Positions 1 through 6,723 of a stretch of 64,000 nucleotides of DNA are shown here, in pieces (the first letter of the stretch is position 1; each line of letters begins with the position of its first letter). The notes beneath the pieces were generated by a model that searched no databases, was not told the DNA's origin, and saw only the letters and a list, made by a program, of their open reading frames with translations. Source of the DNA: DAOVFN01 sp964607835. Its GTDB lineage: Archaea; Aenigmatarchaeota; Aenigmatarchaeia; QMZP01. A program made the translations under genes and the position numbers. Location of the stretch: positions 15,649-79,648 of the forward strand of contig CAZSLL010000004.1 of the NCBI GenBank assembly GCA_964607835.1, written 5' to 3'.

Positions 1-269
1 ACCCTGTTGTTTTCTATCAGGTCCACAAACCCGTCATAACTGACCAGCACGGCCTTGGCCCTGTTTTTTATGCCCCTCAATTCAAGGTCTTCCTTCAGGG
101 CCAGGAGCTCGATTCTTTTTTTCTTGATGTCTTCAAGGAAGCGCGATTTTTCACTGTTCAGGATGAGAACTCCATCCTGTATCAGGAGCACCTTGTCCTT
201 GGGCCCCGAAAAGTCCAGTATCTTTTCGCTGCATTTCCAGAGCGGATTCTTTACTATAAACAGCACCAT
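1..269 (-). CDS. DsrH/TusB-like sulfur relay protein (partial, 3' end outside window)
   Basis: The frame opens at an ATG at 269, preceded by a GAGGTGA ribosome binding site, and runs off the left edge with 89 codons visible. The start MVLFIVKNPLWKC and the segment LLIQDGVLIL resemble the DsrH/TusB family, the small third subunit of DsrEFH/TusBCD persulfide carriers. It follows DsrF-like and DsrE-like genes with 9-nt spacing, the usual gene order of such trimers. The visible part also holds a charged, probably helical stretch (residues 38-60) that is not typical of short TusB proteins. Family assignment rests mostly on context and the QDGV motif. Confidence 0.6.
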   Translation of the reverse strand, partial: MVLFIVKNPLWKCSEKILDFSGPKDKVLLIQDGVLILNSEKSRFLEDIKKKRIELLALKEDLELRGIKNRAKAVLVSYDGFVDLIENNR

Positions 270-278
270 ATTTTCACC

Positions 279-638
279 TCATATCCTGATTGTCACGTCT
301 GATTCTTCAATCATGCCCCTGATACCTTCCCCGCTGACCATGGGAACATCAATCAGGTCCTTCTTTGACAGGCCCCTTCTCCTTAATGATTCCTTGTGGC
401 AGAATATCTTGAGCCCGAAATCGCCTGCATTTCCGAAGCCTTCTTTCATGCCTGTCATCCCGAAAGCTTCAGGGTCCTGTTTCCTGTTAAGGCAAAACAC
501 GCCGTCTTCCACAAAGACCAGCCTGGTTTCAAGATCCATCCCTGCAAATGCAATCCCCGCGCGCAGGGCTTCTGCTGCAAAGACGCTTCCATATGGAGCA
601 TCCTCCACTATCAACAGCACTCTCTTCATCATCATCAC
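279..638 (-). CDS. DsrF/TusC-like sulfur relay protein
   Basis: This 119-residue protein belongs to the DsrE/DsrF-like fold used to pass persulfide sulfur between proteins. The N-terminus (KRVLLIVEDAPYGSVFAAEALRAG) fits the DsrF/TusC pattern of a beta strand followed by P-Y-G-S and a helix with A-E-A-L-R-A. The segment IFCHKESLRRRGL matches the TusC/DsrF motif ending in an S-L-x-x-R-G-L loop. It abuts the upstream DsrE-like gene (stop before 639) and is followed after 9 nt by the DsrH-like frame, so the three are probably translated together as one hetero-oligomer. The several leading Met codons make the exact start uncertain by up to three residues. Confidence 0.72.
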   Translation of the reverse strand: MMMMKRVLLIVEDAPYGSVFAAEALRAGIAFAGMDLETRLVFVEDGVFCLNRKQDPEAFGMTGMKEGFGNAGDFGLKIFCHKESLRRRGLSKKDLIDVPMVSGEGIRGMIEESDVTIRI

Positions 639-983
639 CTACAGGCTTACAAACCTGTCGCATTCGTCAATCATTTCAGCGAGCCCCGGCAGCCCCTCGA
701 GCTCGCCCCTTTCTATCAGCTGGTCTCTCTTTATCCCCCTGAACTGGATGCAGACGCCGCATATTTTCACCCCGACGCCAGCTCTGGCCAGCTCATCAAG
801 CCTTTTTGAAAGGTTCCTCTCGCTTCCGGAATTGATGTCCTTGTTTGCCGCCATCACGCTGTCAACATAAAGAAATATCATGACTTCATGCTTTTTCCTG
901 AGGGCGGCCTTCGCCAGGCGGTATGCAGTATCCATATCCTGGTAAGTGTAGGGAGGCCTTACAAGCATTATTCCCAGTTTCAT
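639..983 (-). CDS. DsrE/TusD-like sulfur relay protein
   Basis: This is a 114-residue DsrE-family protein. I took the ATG at 983 (MKLGIMLVRPPYTY) as start because the fold begins there and because it overlaps the upstream transporter stop by 4 nt; the open frame extends further upstream without family features. The segment GVKICGVCIQFRGI corresponds to the DsrE/TusD loop that carries the persulfide-accepting cysteine before R-G-I. Two cysteines are present there. It would act in the cytoplasm, accepting sulfur (probably from TusA encoded two genes upstream) and passing it on. Confidence 0.75.
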   Translation of the reverse strand: MKLGIMLVRPPYTYQDMDTAYRLAKAALRKKHEVMIFLYVDSVMAANKDINSGSERNLSKRLDELARAGVGVKICGVCIQFRGIKRDQLIERGELEGLPGLAEMIDECDRFVSL

Positions 984-1984
984 TCCTTCACCCCCCTCAT
1001 GAACATCAAGTAGGCGGCAGACCATGCGCCGATTATTATGAATGTGCCCGCAACGATGCTGCTTATGGCAAGCTGCGGGACCCCGCTCAGTATATGGCCG
1101 ATGTTGCATCCCCCGGCAATTATTGCTCCCAGTCCGAGGAGCGCCCCGCCCAACAGGGACTGTGCTGCCATCTTAAACCCGGGGACCCTTATCTTGAACT
1201 CGCCGGCAACCAGGGCCGCGGCAAATGCCCCCAGAACCAGCCCGATTACCTCAAAGGACTCCCACGTCAGGAAATTCTGACCAGACGCTGCTGATTTCAC
1301 TATGGTCTCGAATCCCATCGTAATCCCCAGGGGATAATTCCTTCCTGCAAGTGCAGAAAAGAAGAACGCGAGTATGCCTATGATGCCAATGGCCGTGCCG
1401 GACAGTTTCCAGTTCCATCCGCTCCTGAATACTCTGTCGACAACCCCGGCTTTGCCTGGACCTTCTTTTTCCCTTCCCCTGAACAGGAGGAAAATAACCG
1501 CCGCTGAAAAGGGGAGAGCAAAAAACCAGCCGTCAATCCCGGACACTGAGGAAAGCGTAATCTGCCCCAGATCAGTGCTCTGGATGCTTTGGGTCAGGGG
1601 AGAAAGAAAGCCGTCCTTGGCGAAAAAGGCTGTCAATGCGAAGGCCATGAGCGCCAGCATCGAGCCAACCATTCCCTCACCGACGCGATAGGCAGTTCCG
1701 CTTGCGCAGCCGCCCGCAATGACCATTCCGATGCCGAATATGAAACCCCCGAATATGGTTCCTGCCAGGTAAAACGCCTTCGGGGCAAGGGAAATGATGC
1801 CGAATGATGAAAGCAGATGAAACCCTATAACCTCAACCACCAGAGCCAGCCCTACCGCCTTCAGCAAAGTGAAATCCCTGAAAACGAGGGGGTCCCGAAA
1901 CGCTGAGTTCATGCAGAACCGCCCTTTCTGAAGCGCAAACCCGAACAGGGCCCCTATCACCAATCCTGACAAAACCCCGAACAC
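980..1984 (-). CDS. YeeE/YedE family sulfur-compound transporter
   Basis: This is a polytopic membrane protein of about 334 residues with the internally duplicated YeeE/YedE (PF04143) architecture. Key motifs are K-G-R-F-C-M-N-S near residue 25, GGCASGTAYRVGEG near residue 95 and a second copy, AGGCNIGHILSG, near residue 295. The conserved cysteines are those that relay thiosulfate or sulfide-type sulfur in characterised members. I prefer the GTG at 1984, because AGGTGAT lies 6 nt before it; a GTG at 1993 is also possible and would directly abut the TusA stop. Its place between TusA and DsrE genes suggests it brings sulfur into the relay. Confidence 0.85.
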   Translation of the reverse strand: MFGVLSGLVIGALFGFALQKGRFCMNSAFRDPLVFRDFTLLKAVGLALVVEVIGFHLLSSFGIISLAPKAFYLAGTIFGGFIFGIGMVIAGGCASGTAYRVGEGMVGSMLALMAFALTAFFAKDGFLSPLTQSIQSTDLGQITLSSVSGIDGWFFALPFSAAVIFLLFRGREKEGPGKAGVVDRVFRSGWNWKLSGTAIGIIGILAFFFSALAGRNYPLGITMGFETIVKSAASGQNFLTWESFEVIGLVLGAFAAALVAGEFKIRVPGFKMAAQSLLGGALLGLGAIIAGGCNIGHILSGVPQLAISSIVAGTFIIIGAWSAAYLMFMRGVKE

Positions 1985-1993
1985 GGTTATCAC

Positions 1994-2230
1994 CTATTTC
2001 ACCCTGATCAATATTCTGTGGTCTGGCCCCTTGATTTTTTCAACTTTCAGTACCTTGTGGCCTTCCTTCTCGACGTTTCTCGGAATCCTCTCCAGAGAGA
2101 GGGGATAATCCGTCAATACCTCGAGCACCTGCCCTGAACCCATCTCCTTTAGCTTTTTCCTTGTCTTGATGTCAGGGTAAGGGCACATCTCGCCCCTCAC
2201 ATCGATTGTAGAATCTGGTTTATCAGCCAT
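1994..2230 (-). CDS. tusA: TusA/SirA-like sulfur carrier
   Basis: This is a 78-residue TusA-family protein with the diagnostic C-P-x-P motif (GEMCPYPDIKTRKKLKEM), whose cysteine carries persulfide. The start is the ATG at 2230 with GAGGTGA seven nt upstream; in-frame GTG/ATG codons a little further up would lie inside that ribosome binding site. The gene overlaps the end of the DUF169 gene by 8 nt and its stop abuts the YeeE start region, so translational coupling is likely. It is the expected partner of the DsrE-like proteins and the transporter encoded downstream. Confidence 0.88.
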   Translation of the reverse strand: MADKPDSTIDVRGEMCPYPDIKTRKKLKEMGSGQVLEVLTDYPLSLERIPRNVEKEGHKVLKVEKIKGPDHRILIRVK

Positions 2231-2981
2231 TTGCATCACCTCTTTTTTGCGCAGTAAAATTATAGTATGTTTTTTTCGACCTTGAATTAGGCATTGCCTT
2301 TTCGCTTAAATAATTAAGATGCTCAACTATGATTTTCAAGTCATTTGCAGGAAAGCCTATAATTGCTTCGCTTGGCTTAATGTCAGTCGCATCTCTGCAG
2401 CCATAACATCCGAAACTATAATTTAGCCTGTCCTCTTTATATGGTATGATTGTGGAATCCACACATGCTGCCTGCAATACGGCGGTTGAGCCAGTAATTC
2501 TTTCCCCTCCTTTATAATGGAGGTAAGAGAGTATAATCCACATCAGCTTTTCAACCTCATCTTCTATGATGATAACATCAGACACATCATCAGATTCTGT
2601 CAAAGGGTATACATTGATATGATTTATCTGATTCATTTTAAGATAGGGCATATTTTCAAACATTTTCTTTCCTACTTCATCAGCAGAAATAATGCCAAAG
2701 CCCGTCAAACCCTTACCAGATTTTAATCCTTCCGGAAGCTCGCGAAAACCGAAAGCTCTGGACGCGGAGGGGCAAACAAGATTGTCTTTGCTAATATAAA
2801 CATTTTCGCCCCGTCTCGCCTTCATAATAGCCTGACAGTAGCGCATCTTCTCTGGATTTTTTTTGATATTATGGCTGTTTTTTACTAATTTTACACCTAC
2901 CGGATAACCATCCAATTTCAGGATATCTTTTAATGATTTGCCCATTTCATTAATTTCATTAATTTCAGATACGCTATACAT
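2223..2981 (-). CDS. DUF169 family protein
   Basis: This 252-residue protein matches the DUF169 pattern (COG2043): an N-terminal L-x-G-Y-P-V-G-V-K-L segment, a cysteine at residue 49 followed by A-R-R-G-E, V-C-P near residue 69, and a late Y-G-C-R-D. The cysteines suggest metal or redox cofactor binding, but no function is established for the family. It lies between a thioredoxin-like gene and TusA in a cluster transcribed leftward. A GGCGGT-type ribosome binding site precedes the ATG. Codon use is more A/T-rich than that of its neighbours, so separate acquisition is possible. Confidence 0.7.
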   Translation of the reverse strand: MYSVSEINEINEMGKSLKDILKLDGYPVGVKLVKNSHNIKKNPEKMRYCQAIMKARRGENVYISKDNLVCPSASRAFGFRELPEGLKSGKGLTGFGIISADEVGKKMFENMPYLKMNQINHINVYPLTESDDVSDVIIIEDEVEKLMWIILSYLHYKGGERITGSTAVLQAACVDSTIIPYKEDRLNYSFGCYGCRDATDIKPSEAIIGFPANDLKIIVEHLNYLSEKAMPNSRSKKTYYNFTAQKRGDANG

Positions 2982-3011
2982 GTTTATACCGCCTTTACCG
3001 CCTTAATTAAA

Positions 3012-3473
3012 CTATAATTTATCCCCCGGATTTACACAGCCATTCTGGATGCAGTATGCCACCTTGTCCTCAATCTGCTTTCCCGTGGTCTCGTCGCTCC
3101 CGTATCCAACAATGGGCTCGAAGTCCCCTATGAATGTCGTGGGCACGCCCATCGCCCTTGTCCCGTAGGCATCTGCCATGTCAGAAAAAAGCTTCGCATT
3201 TTCCTGGTTACGCCAGGTTTCGAAGGACTTCACTTCCAGCTCGGGGTACTTCTGCTCCAGCTCTTCCAGGAACGGCTTTTCATGCGCGCAGTGCGGGCAC
3301 CCATCTCCCCAGAAGAAGTAAAGAGTCACCTTTTCGGGGTCGTCCTCCAAGCTTCCTATGATATCTCCTGTTATGTCAGAATTGTCATCCGTTTCGGTCA
3401 CGCAACCCGAAACAAGCACTATGGCAGCCAACAGGATTGACGCGCTGACCGTAATTTTAATGTTCATGTGCAT
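3012..3473 (-). CDS. Thioredoxin-like lipoprotein
   Basis: This is a 153-residue exported protein. Residues 1-24 are a lipoprotein-type signal ending in L-V-S-G-C, so it is probably anchored outside the membrane. A thioredoxin-like domain follows with the C-x-x-C motif GDGCPHCAHE and the cis-proline region M-G-V-P-T-T-F. Three hundred bases of this domain are identical to the first thioredoxin domain of the gene at 3865-5580. The start has GAGGTGA five nt upstream. It probably maintains the thiol state of an exported sulfur carrier or feeds the CcdA-like partner; this is inference from context. Confidence 0.8.
   Translation of the reverse strand: MHMNIKITVSASILLAAIVLVSGCVTETDDNSDITGDIIGSLEDDPEKVTLYFFWGDGCPHCAHEKPFLEELEQKYPELEVKSFETWRNQENAKLFSDMADAYGTRAMGVPTTFIGDFEPIVGYGSDETTGKQIEDKVAYCIQNGCVNPGDKL
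3037..3339. repeat. Copy 1 of a perfect 303-bp direct repeat (thioredoxin domain)
   Basis: Read base by base, this segment appears identical to 5195-5497, including third codon positions. The flanking bases differ immediately on both sides (A versus G on the left, T versus C on the right). It covers the thioredoxin-like domain from V-T-L-Y-F-F-W to C-I-Q-N-G-C. Confidence 0.95.
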
Positions 3474-3476
3474 AAT

Positions 3477-3878
3477 TCACCTCTTAGTTTCTTCAAGCCA
3501 CCCAGCGACCTCATCTGCTTTCATCAGCCTTTTGGTTTCTTCGGGGTTGCTGAGCTTTATCTTCATTATCCAGCTTCCGTAAGGGTCCCTGTTAATCCTT
3601 GAAGGCTCGTCAAATAGCTTGTCATTGACTTCAGTGATTTCCCCTGATACAGGGCTTGAAAGATGGCCGCTCCATTTCACAGCCTCCATGGAAACGTATC
3701 TGTCGCCCTGTTTTATGGTCTTGCCTTTTTCAGGGAGCTTGACGAACACGAACTCTTTTGCCTTCCTGGCAGCGGCCTCTATGATTCCAACGGTTGCGGT
3801 ATCACTTTCTGCCTTTACCCATGAATAGTCTTTGCTGTAAAGCAGGTTATCCGGAAAACTCTGGTCATTGCCTTTCAT
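3477..3878 (-). CDS. Lipoyl carrier protein, glycine-cleavage H-protein family
   Basis: This 133-residue protein has the H-protein pattern: Y-S-K-D-Y-S-W near the start and S-M-E-A-V-K-W...S-P-V-S-G-E-I-T-E-V-N in the middle. Lys68 in E-A-V-K is the predicted lipoylation site. I chose the ATG at 3878 because GGGGTGGG lies about 7 nt upstream; the open frame extends to 3908. It overlaps the end of the thioredoxin-CcdA gene by 14 nt. No glycine cleavage P or T protein is nearby. H-like lipoate-binding proteins occur in sulfur oxidation clusters with TusA and DsrE, so a role as a sulfur carrier is more likely here than glycine cleavage. Confidence 0.82.
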   Translation of the reverse strand: MKGNDQSFPDNLLYSKDYSWVKAESDTATVGIIEAAARKAKEFVFVKLPEKGKTIKQGDRYVSMEAVKWSGHLSSPVSGEITEVNDKLFDEPSRINRDPYGSWIMKIKLSNPEETKRLMKADEVAGWLEETKR

Positions 3879-5580
3879 CTTTGCCCACCCCGCTGTTTTT
3901 ATTAACATTTTCTGTGCTTTTATTTTGCTCGCCCCGCTTTCTATTAACCTTCCTTTCGATGAGAACTATTATTCCTGTGGCTGTCAAAGCCGCTGCCAGC
4001 AGACCTAAAGCCACGGCTATGTTGTTGAGGAGAGCGGGGTTTATCACCAATACCGAACCCAGGCAAAGCATCATCAGCCCTGACATGAGCTTCAGGGTCC
4101 TTCCCTGGTATTCTGTCAGCTTTTTGGCCCCCAGTGTTACGGTGAACATCACTACTATGAGAGCCAGGGGGATGACATAAACAATATTGTATAGTGCGAG
4201 ATATGTGTAGTATTCCATGCTCGAGAGGCCGTGGAGAGTCAGTATCCTGGTGAAAACCATGGGGAAGCCTGCCGTGCACAGGAGCTCATAGCTGTTGGCC
4301 GCCACCGCAAGAACAATGGTCCCGAACATCATTGAATATATGGAATTTGCCTTGAGAAGGTTCCTCATCCTCTCGAAAAGCCCGGGCTTCTTGCTTTCGG
4401 GTATGACCAGGGATATGCCTTTCTCAAAGAAGAAGAAATCCTTTATGTTTATCGCAGCCACTAACAGGGCAATAATGCCTGCAGCAGTGGTCACGACTGC
4501 AAGCGTGCCTATAAGGAGGAACAGGTTAAGCCAGGCGGACATGAACAGGAAATAAATCAGTCCCGAGAAGAACACGAATGTCCCGCCGATTAGCAGCATC
4601 CTCCTTCTCGACTTGGCGTAAACCAGCATGCTGAGAAGGAAAAAAAGCACGAAAAATGCGCATGGGTTAAAGGAATCAAGGCCTCCCAGGATAACAGTGA
4701 AAAGCGGCAGCGACATGTTTTCAGTGTCAATCCTGCCCAGTACAGGGAGTTCTATGACTGTCCCCTCCTCAGGGGTGATGTCCCCCAATTGCGGGGGGTA
4801 TGGCGTGAGGCCCTGGATATTCTCGGCTGGACAGACGCATCCCTCTTCGACGCACGTGCTGATTTCCTGCTCAAGGTTATTCCTTATGGTTGTCTCTCCT
4901 ACGAGGAACCTCTCCCCGATGAATGCTATCGGAAAGCCTCCGTCTGTGAAGCCGTATGTTTCCTTGAACCTTTCGTACAGCTTGCTTTCTTGAGGGTCCG
5001 AGACATCGTGCCTCGTTATATTCACATCATGCTCTTCAGCCAAGGAATCGAGATAAGGGGATATGCTTTCGCACTGGGGGCATTCCCCGTGCAGGAACAC
5101 ATGAACGCATACCTCGTTCAGGGGAGGCATCTCATCAGGGGATTCCGGGGGGTCTCCTGCGGAAGGGTTCTCCAGCTTTTCAGCAGGGTCAATGCAGCCA
5201 TTCTGGATGCAGTATGCCACCTTGTCCTCAATCTGCTTTCCCGTGGTCTCGTCGCTCCCGTATCCAACAATGGGCTCGAAGTCCCCTATGAATGTCGTGG
5301 GCACGCCCATCGCCCTTGTCCCGTAGGCATCTGCCATGTCAGAAAAAAGCTTCGCATTTTCCTGGTTACGCCAGGTTTCGAAGGACTTCACTTCCAGCTC
5401 GGGGTACTTCTGCTCCAGCTCTTCCAGGAACGGCTTTTCATGCGCGCAGTGCGGGCACCCATCTCCCCAGAAGAAGTAAAGAGTCACCTTTTCGGGGCTG
5501 GCATGAACGGAAGGCAGTGCCATGGCCTGCAGCACCACCACTGCAAAAAGCAATGCAAGCATGGGGTTTCTCTTTTCCAT
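3865..5580 (-). CDS. Double thioredoxin / CcdA-like thiol:disulfide membrane protein
   Basis: This 571-residue fusion starts with a signal peptide (residues 1-27), then a thioredoxin domain with GDGCPHC, then a second glutaredoxin/thioredoxin-like domain with GECPQC, then about six or more membrane spans. The membrane part carries S-F-N-P-C-A-F and E-L-L-C-T-A-G-F-P, the two half-motifs whose cysteines carry electrons across the membrane in CcdA/DsbD. It therefore resembles a DsbD in which the redox domains precede the transmembrane core. The start at 5580 is chosen for its signal peptide and its TATA box; the open frame extends to 5646 without signal features. It heads the sulfur-relay operon. 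Confidence 0.85.
   Translation of the reverse strand: MEKRNPMLALLFAVVVLQAMALPSVHASPEKVTLYFFWGDGCPHCAHEKPFLEELEQKYPELEVKSFETWRNQENAKLFSDMADAYGTRAMGVPTTFIGDFEPIVGYGSDETTGKQIEDKVAYCIQNGCIDPAEKLENPSAGDPPESPDEMPPLNEVCVHVFLHGECPQCESISPYLDSLAEEHDVNITRHDVSDPQESKLYERFKETYGFTDGGFPIAFIGERFLVGETTIRNNLEQEISTCVEEGCVCPAENIQGLTPYPPQLGDITPEEGTVIELPVLGRIDTENMSLPLFTVILGGLDSFNPCAFFVLFFLLSMLVYAKSRRRMLLIGGTFVFFSGLIYFLFMSAWLNLFLLIGTLAVVTTAAGIIALLVAAINIKDFFFFEKGISLVIPESKKPGLFERMRNLLKANSIYSMMFGTIVLAVAANSYELLCTAGFPMVFTRILTLHGLSSMEYYTYLALYNIVYVIPLALIVVMFTVTLGAKKLTEYQGRTLKLMSGLMMLCLGSVLVINPALLNNIAVALGLLAAALTATGIIVLIERKVNRKRGEQNKSTENVNKNSGVGKDERQ
5195..5497. repeat. Copy 2 of the perfect 303-bp direct repeat
   Basis: This is identical to 3037-3339 at a fixed offset of 2158 bp. 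It covers the first thioredoxin domain of the fusion gene. Confidence 0.95.
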
Positions 5581-5602
5581 GAAAATCTCACGGGTGAAAT
5601 AC

Positions 5603-5612
5603 CATATATATG
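5603..5612 (-). promoter_or_regulatory. TATA box of the sulfur-relay operon
   Basis: On the minus strand the sequence reads GCATATATATGG, about 25-30 nt before the ATG at 5580. This is the spacing expected for a nearly leaderless archaeal transcript starting the operon that runs to the left edge. Confidence 0.55.
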
Positions 5613-5638
5613 CGTGTTTCAAAAAATGAAATATCCAT

Positions 5639-6136
5639 TCATCCATCGCTCAGGAAAACTTTCCTCAGCGAACCATTGAGCATTATCATGTTAGTCATTC
5701 CGTGCCTTTCCTTTGTTATTACGCCCTTTCTCTCCAGAGAGGAAATCTTTCTGAAAACCTTAACCCTGTCGATTTTCGCGTCCCTGGCTATTCTGTTCTG
5801 GGAAATCTTGCCTGAACCGCGAATGATGGCCTCCATGATTGTCTTTTCATCAGCATCAAGAAAATCCAGGGTCTTGAGAATGTCTGATGTAAGCGCTCTT
5901 TTCTCTTTGATGAACGACTGTGTCAGGAGATAGTAAGTGAGCGTTCCCACGAAAACCCCTGCTGATGAGAATATGATTATTATCAGATAGATGGGTATGT
6001 CGCAGGAGCAGGCTTCCTGCACACCGTAGTTCTCCTTGACGTAAAAGGCAGTAAAAGAAGCGAGAAAAACAAACCCCGTTACAAGTGATATTGCAAGCAT
6101 TGCCCTCCTAAAAAGATATCTGGCTTCCATGTTCAT
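5639..6136 (-). CDS. Membrane-anchored winged-helix regulator
   Basis: This 165-residue protein has two predicted membrane spans (about residues 12-31 and 48-70) separated by a short loop with A-C-S-C. A winged-helix domain follows at about residues 90-160 (DEKTIMEAIIRGSGKISQNRIARDAKIDRVKVFRKISSLERKGVI). This two-span plus MarR/ArsR-like layout is common among archaeal regulators. The extracytoplasmic C-S-C pair could sense thiol or sulfur state, which would fit the redox operon 58 bp downstream. That sensing role is inference. The gene has its own TATA-like box at 6191-6200. Confidence 0.75.
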   Translation of the reverse strand: MNMEARYLFRRAMLAISLVTGFVFLASFTAFYVKENYGVQEACSCDIPIYLIIIIFSSAGVFVGTLTYYLLTQSFIKEKRALTSDILKTLDFLDADEKTIMEAIIRGSGKISQNRIARDAKIDRVKVFRKISSLERKGVITKERHGMTNMIMLNGSLRKVFLSDG

Positions 6137-6190
6137 GCATCCACTACATTCTACGTTCCTTTATTGAAACCTGCTTTATTCAATAATGCC

Positions 6191-6200
6191 AATATATAAG
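6191..6200 (-). promoter_or_regulatory. TATA-like box upstream of the membrane-anchored regulator
   Basis: The minus strand reads CTTATATATT here, about 55-60 nt before the ATG at 6136, implying a leader of about 30 nt. Confidence 0.4.
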
Positions 6201-6272
6201 TAATTTCTAAAGGAAACCGCCGCTCGTCTCGTCGGAAGGGGCTTAAATGTTTCCAGTGGCCTATTCATAGTC

Positions 6273-6292
6273 ATATTGATGAGCATCAATAT
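6273..6292. repeat. Perfect palindrome (possible operator)
   Basis: The arms ATATTGATG and CATCAATAT are separated by AG, giving a 9-bp perfect inverted repeat. It sits about 140 bp upstream of the regulator gene, in an A/T-rich gene-free stretch (6137-6405). It could be a binding site for that regulator or for a repressor of unknown target. Confidence 0.4.
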
Positions 6293-6405
6293 ATATTAAT
6301 ATTGTGGCGCCTCCCGGGAATCAATCCTGATAAACGATTAAAAATGCAAGGCCCAACCAATGACATAAGCGGAACAAAATGCAGCGCTCCCGGCGTCCCC
6401 GTTTC

Positions 6406-6687
6406 TCAGTAATAGGGGAATGAGGGTTTCTTCTTTTTTTCTGTAAGGGCATCGAACACTTCCTGCGCTGTATAGCTGTTTATCATGCACCCTTCCCTGA
6501 AGAAGTATATTTTCTGCCCGTTGCCGGAAGGGCCTTCCCTGGTTTCCGTGGAATGGAATATCCCGAGGTCATTGTATTCCTGGTCCACATTCAGCCTGTG
6601 CCGGAGAACGCTCTGAAGCATTCTTTCCGTTCTGTTCATGGAACAGTGCTGGAGAGAAGGTTTATTAAGCCTTTTGCGAGCCGCCAT
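6406..6687 (-). CDS. Small hypothetical protein
   Basis: This is a 93-residue soluble frame with no family I recognise. An internal Met at residue 17 (MNRTERMLQSVLRHRL) is an alternative start. It is divergent from the antiporter gene. A TATA-like TTATATTA on the minus strand at about 6710-6719 lies 25 nt before the ATG at 6687, which supports the longer, leaderless start. The composition (NDLGIFHSTETREG, IYFFREGC) looks protein-like rather than like a shadow, and nothing overlaps it on the other strand. Confidence 0.5.
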   Translation of the reverse strand: MAARKRLNKPSLQHCSMNRTERMLQSVLRHRLNVDQEYNDLGIFHSTETREGPSGNGQKIYFFREGCMINSYTAQEVFDALTEKKKKPSFPYY

Positions 6688-6692
6688 GCCAA

Positions 6693-6719
6693 GTATAAAA
6701 AACGCCGGGCACTAATATA
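6693..6719. promoter_or_regulatory. Divergent overlapping promoters
   Basis: On the plus strand GTATAAAAA (6692-6700) is about 28 nt before the antiporter ATG at 6724. On the minus strand TTATATTA (6710-6719) is about 25 nt before the ATG at 6687. Both transcripts would be leaderless, and the two boxes are interlocked, so the genes may compete for TBP. Confidence 0.5.
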
Positions 6720-6723
6720 ATGC

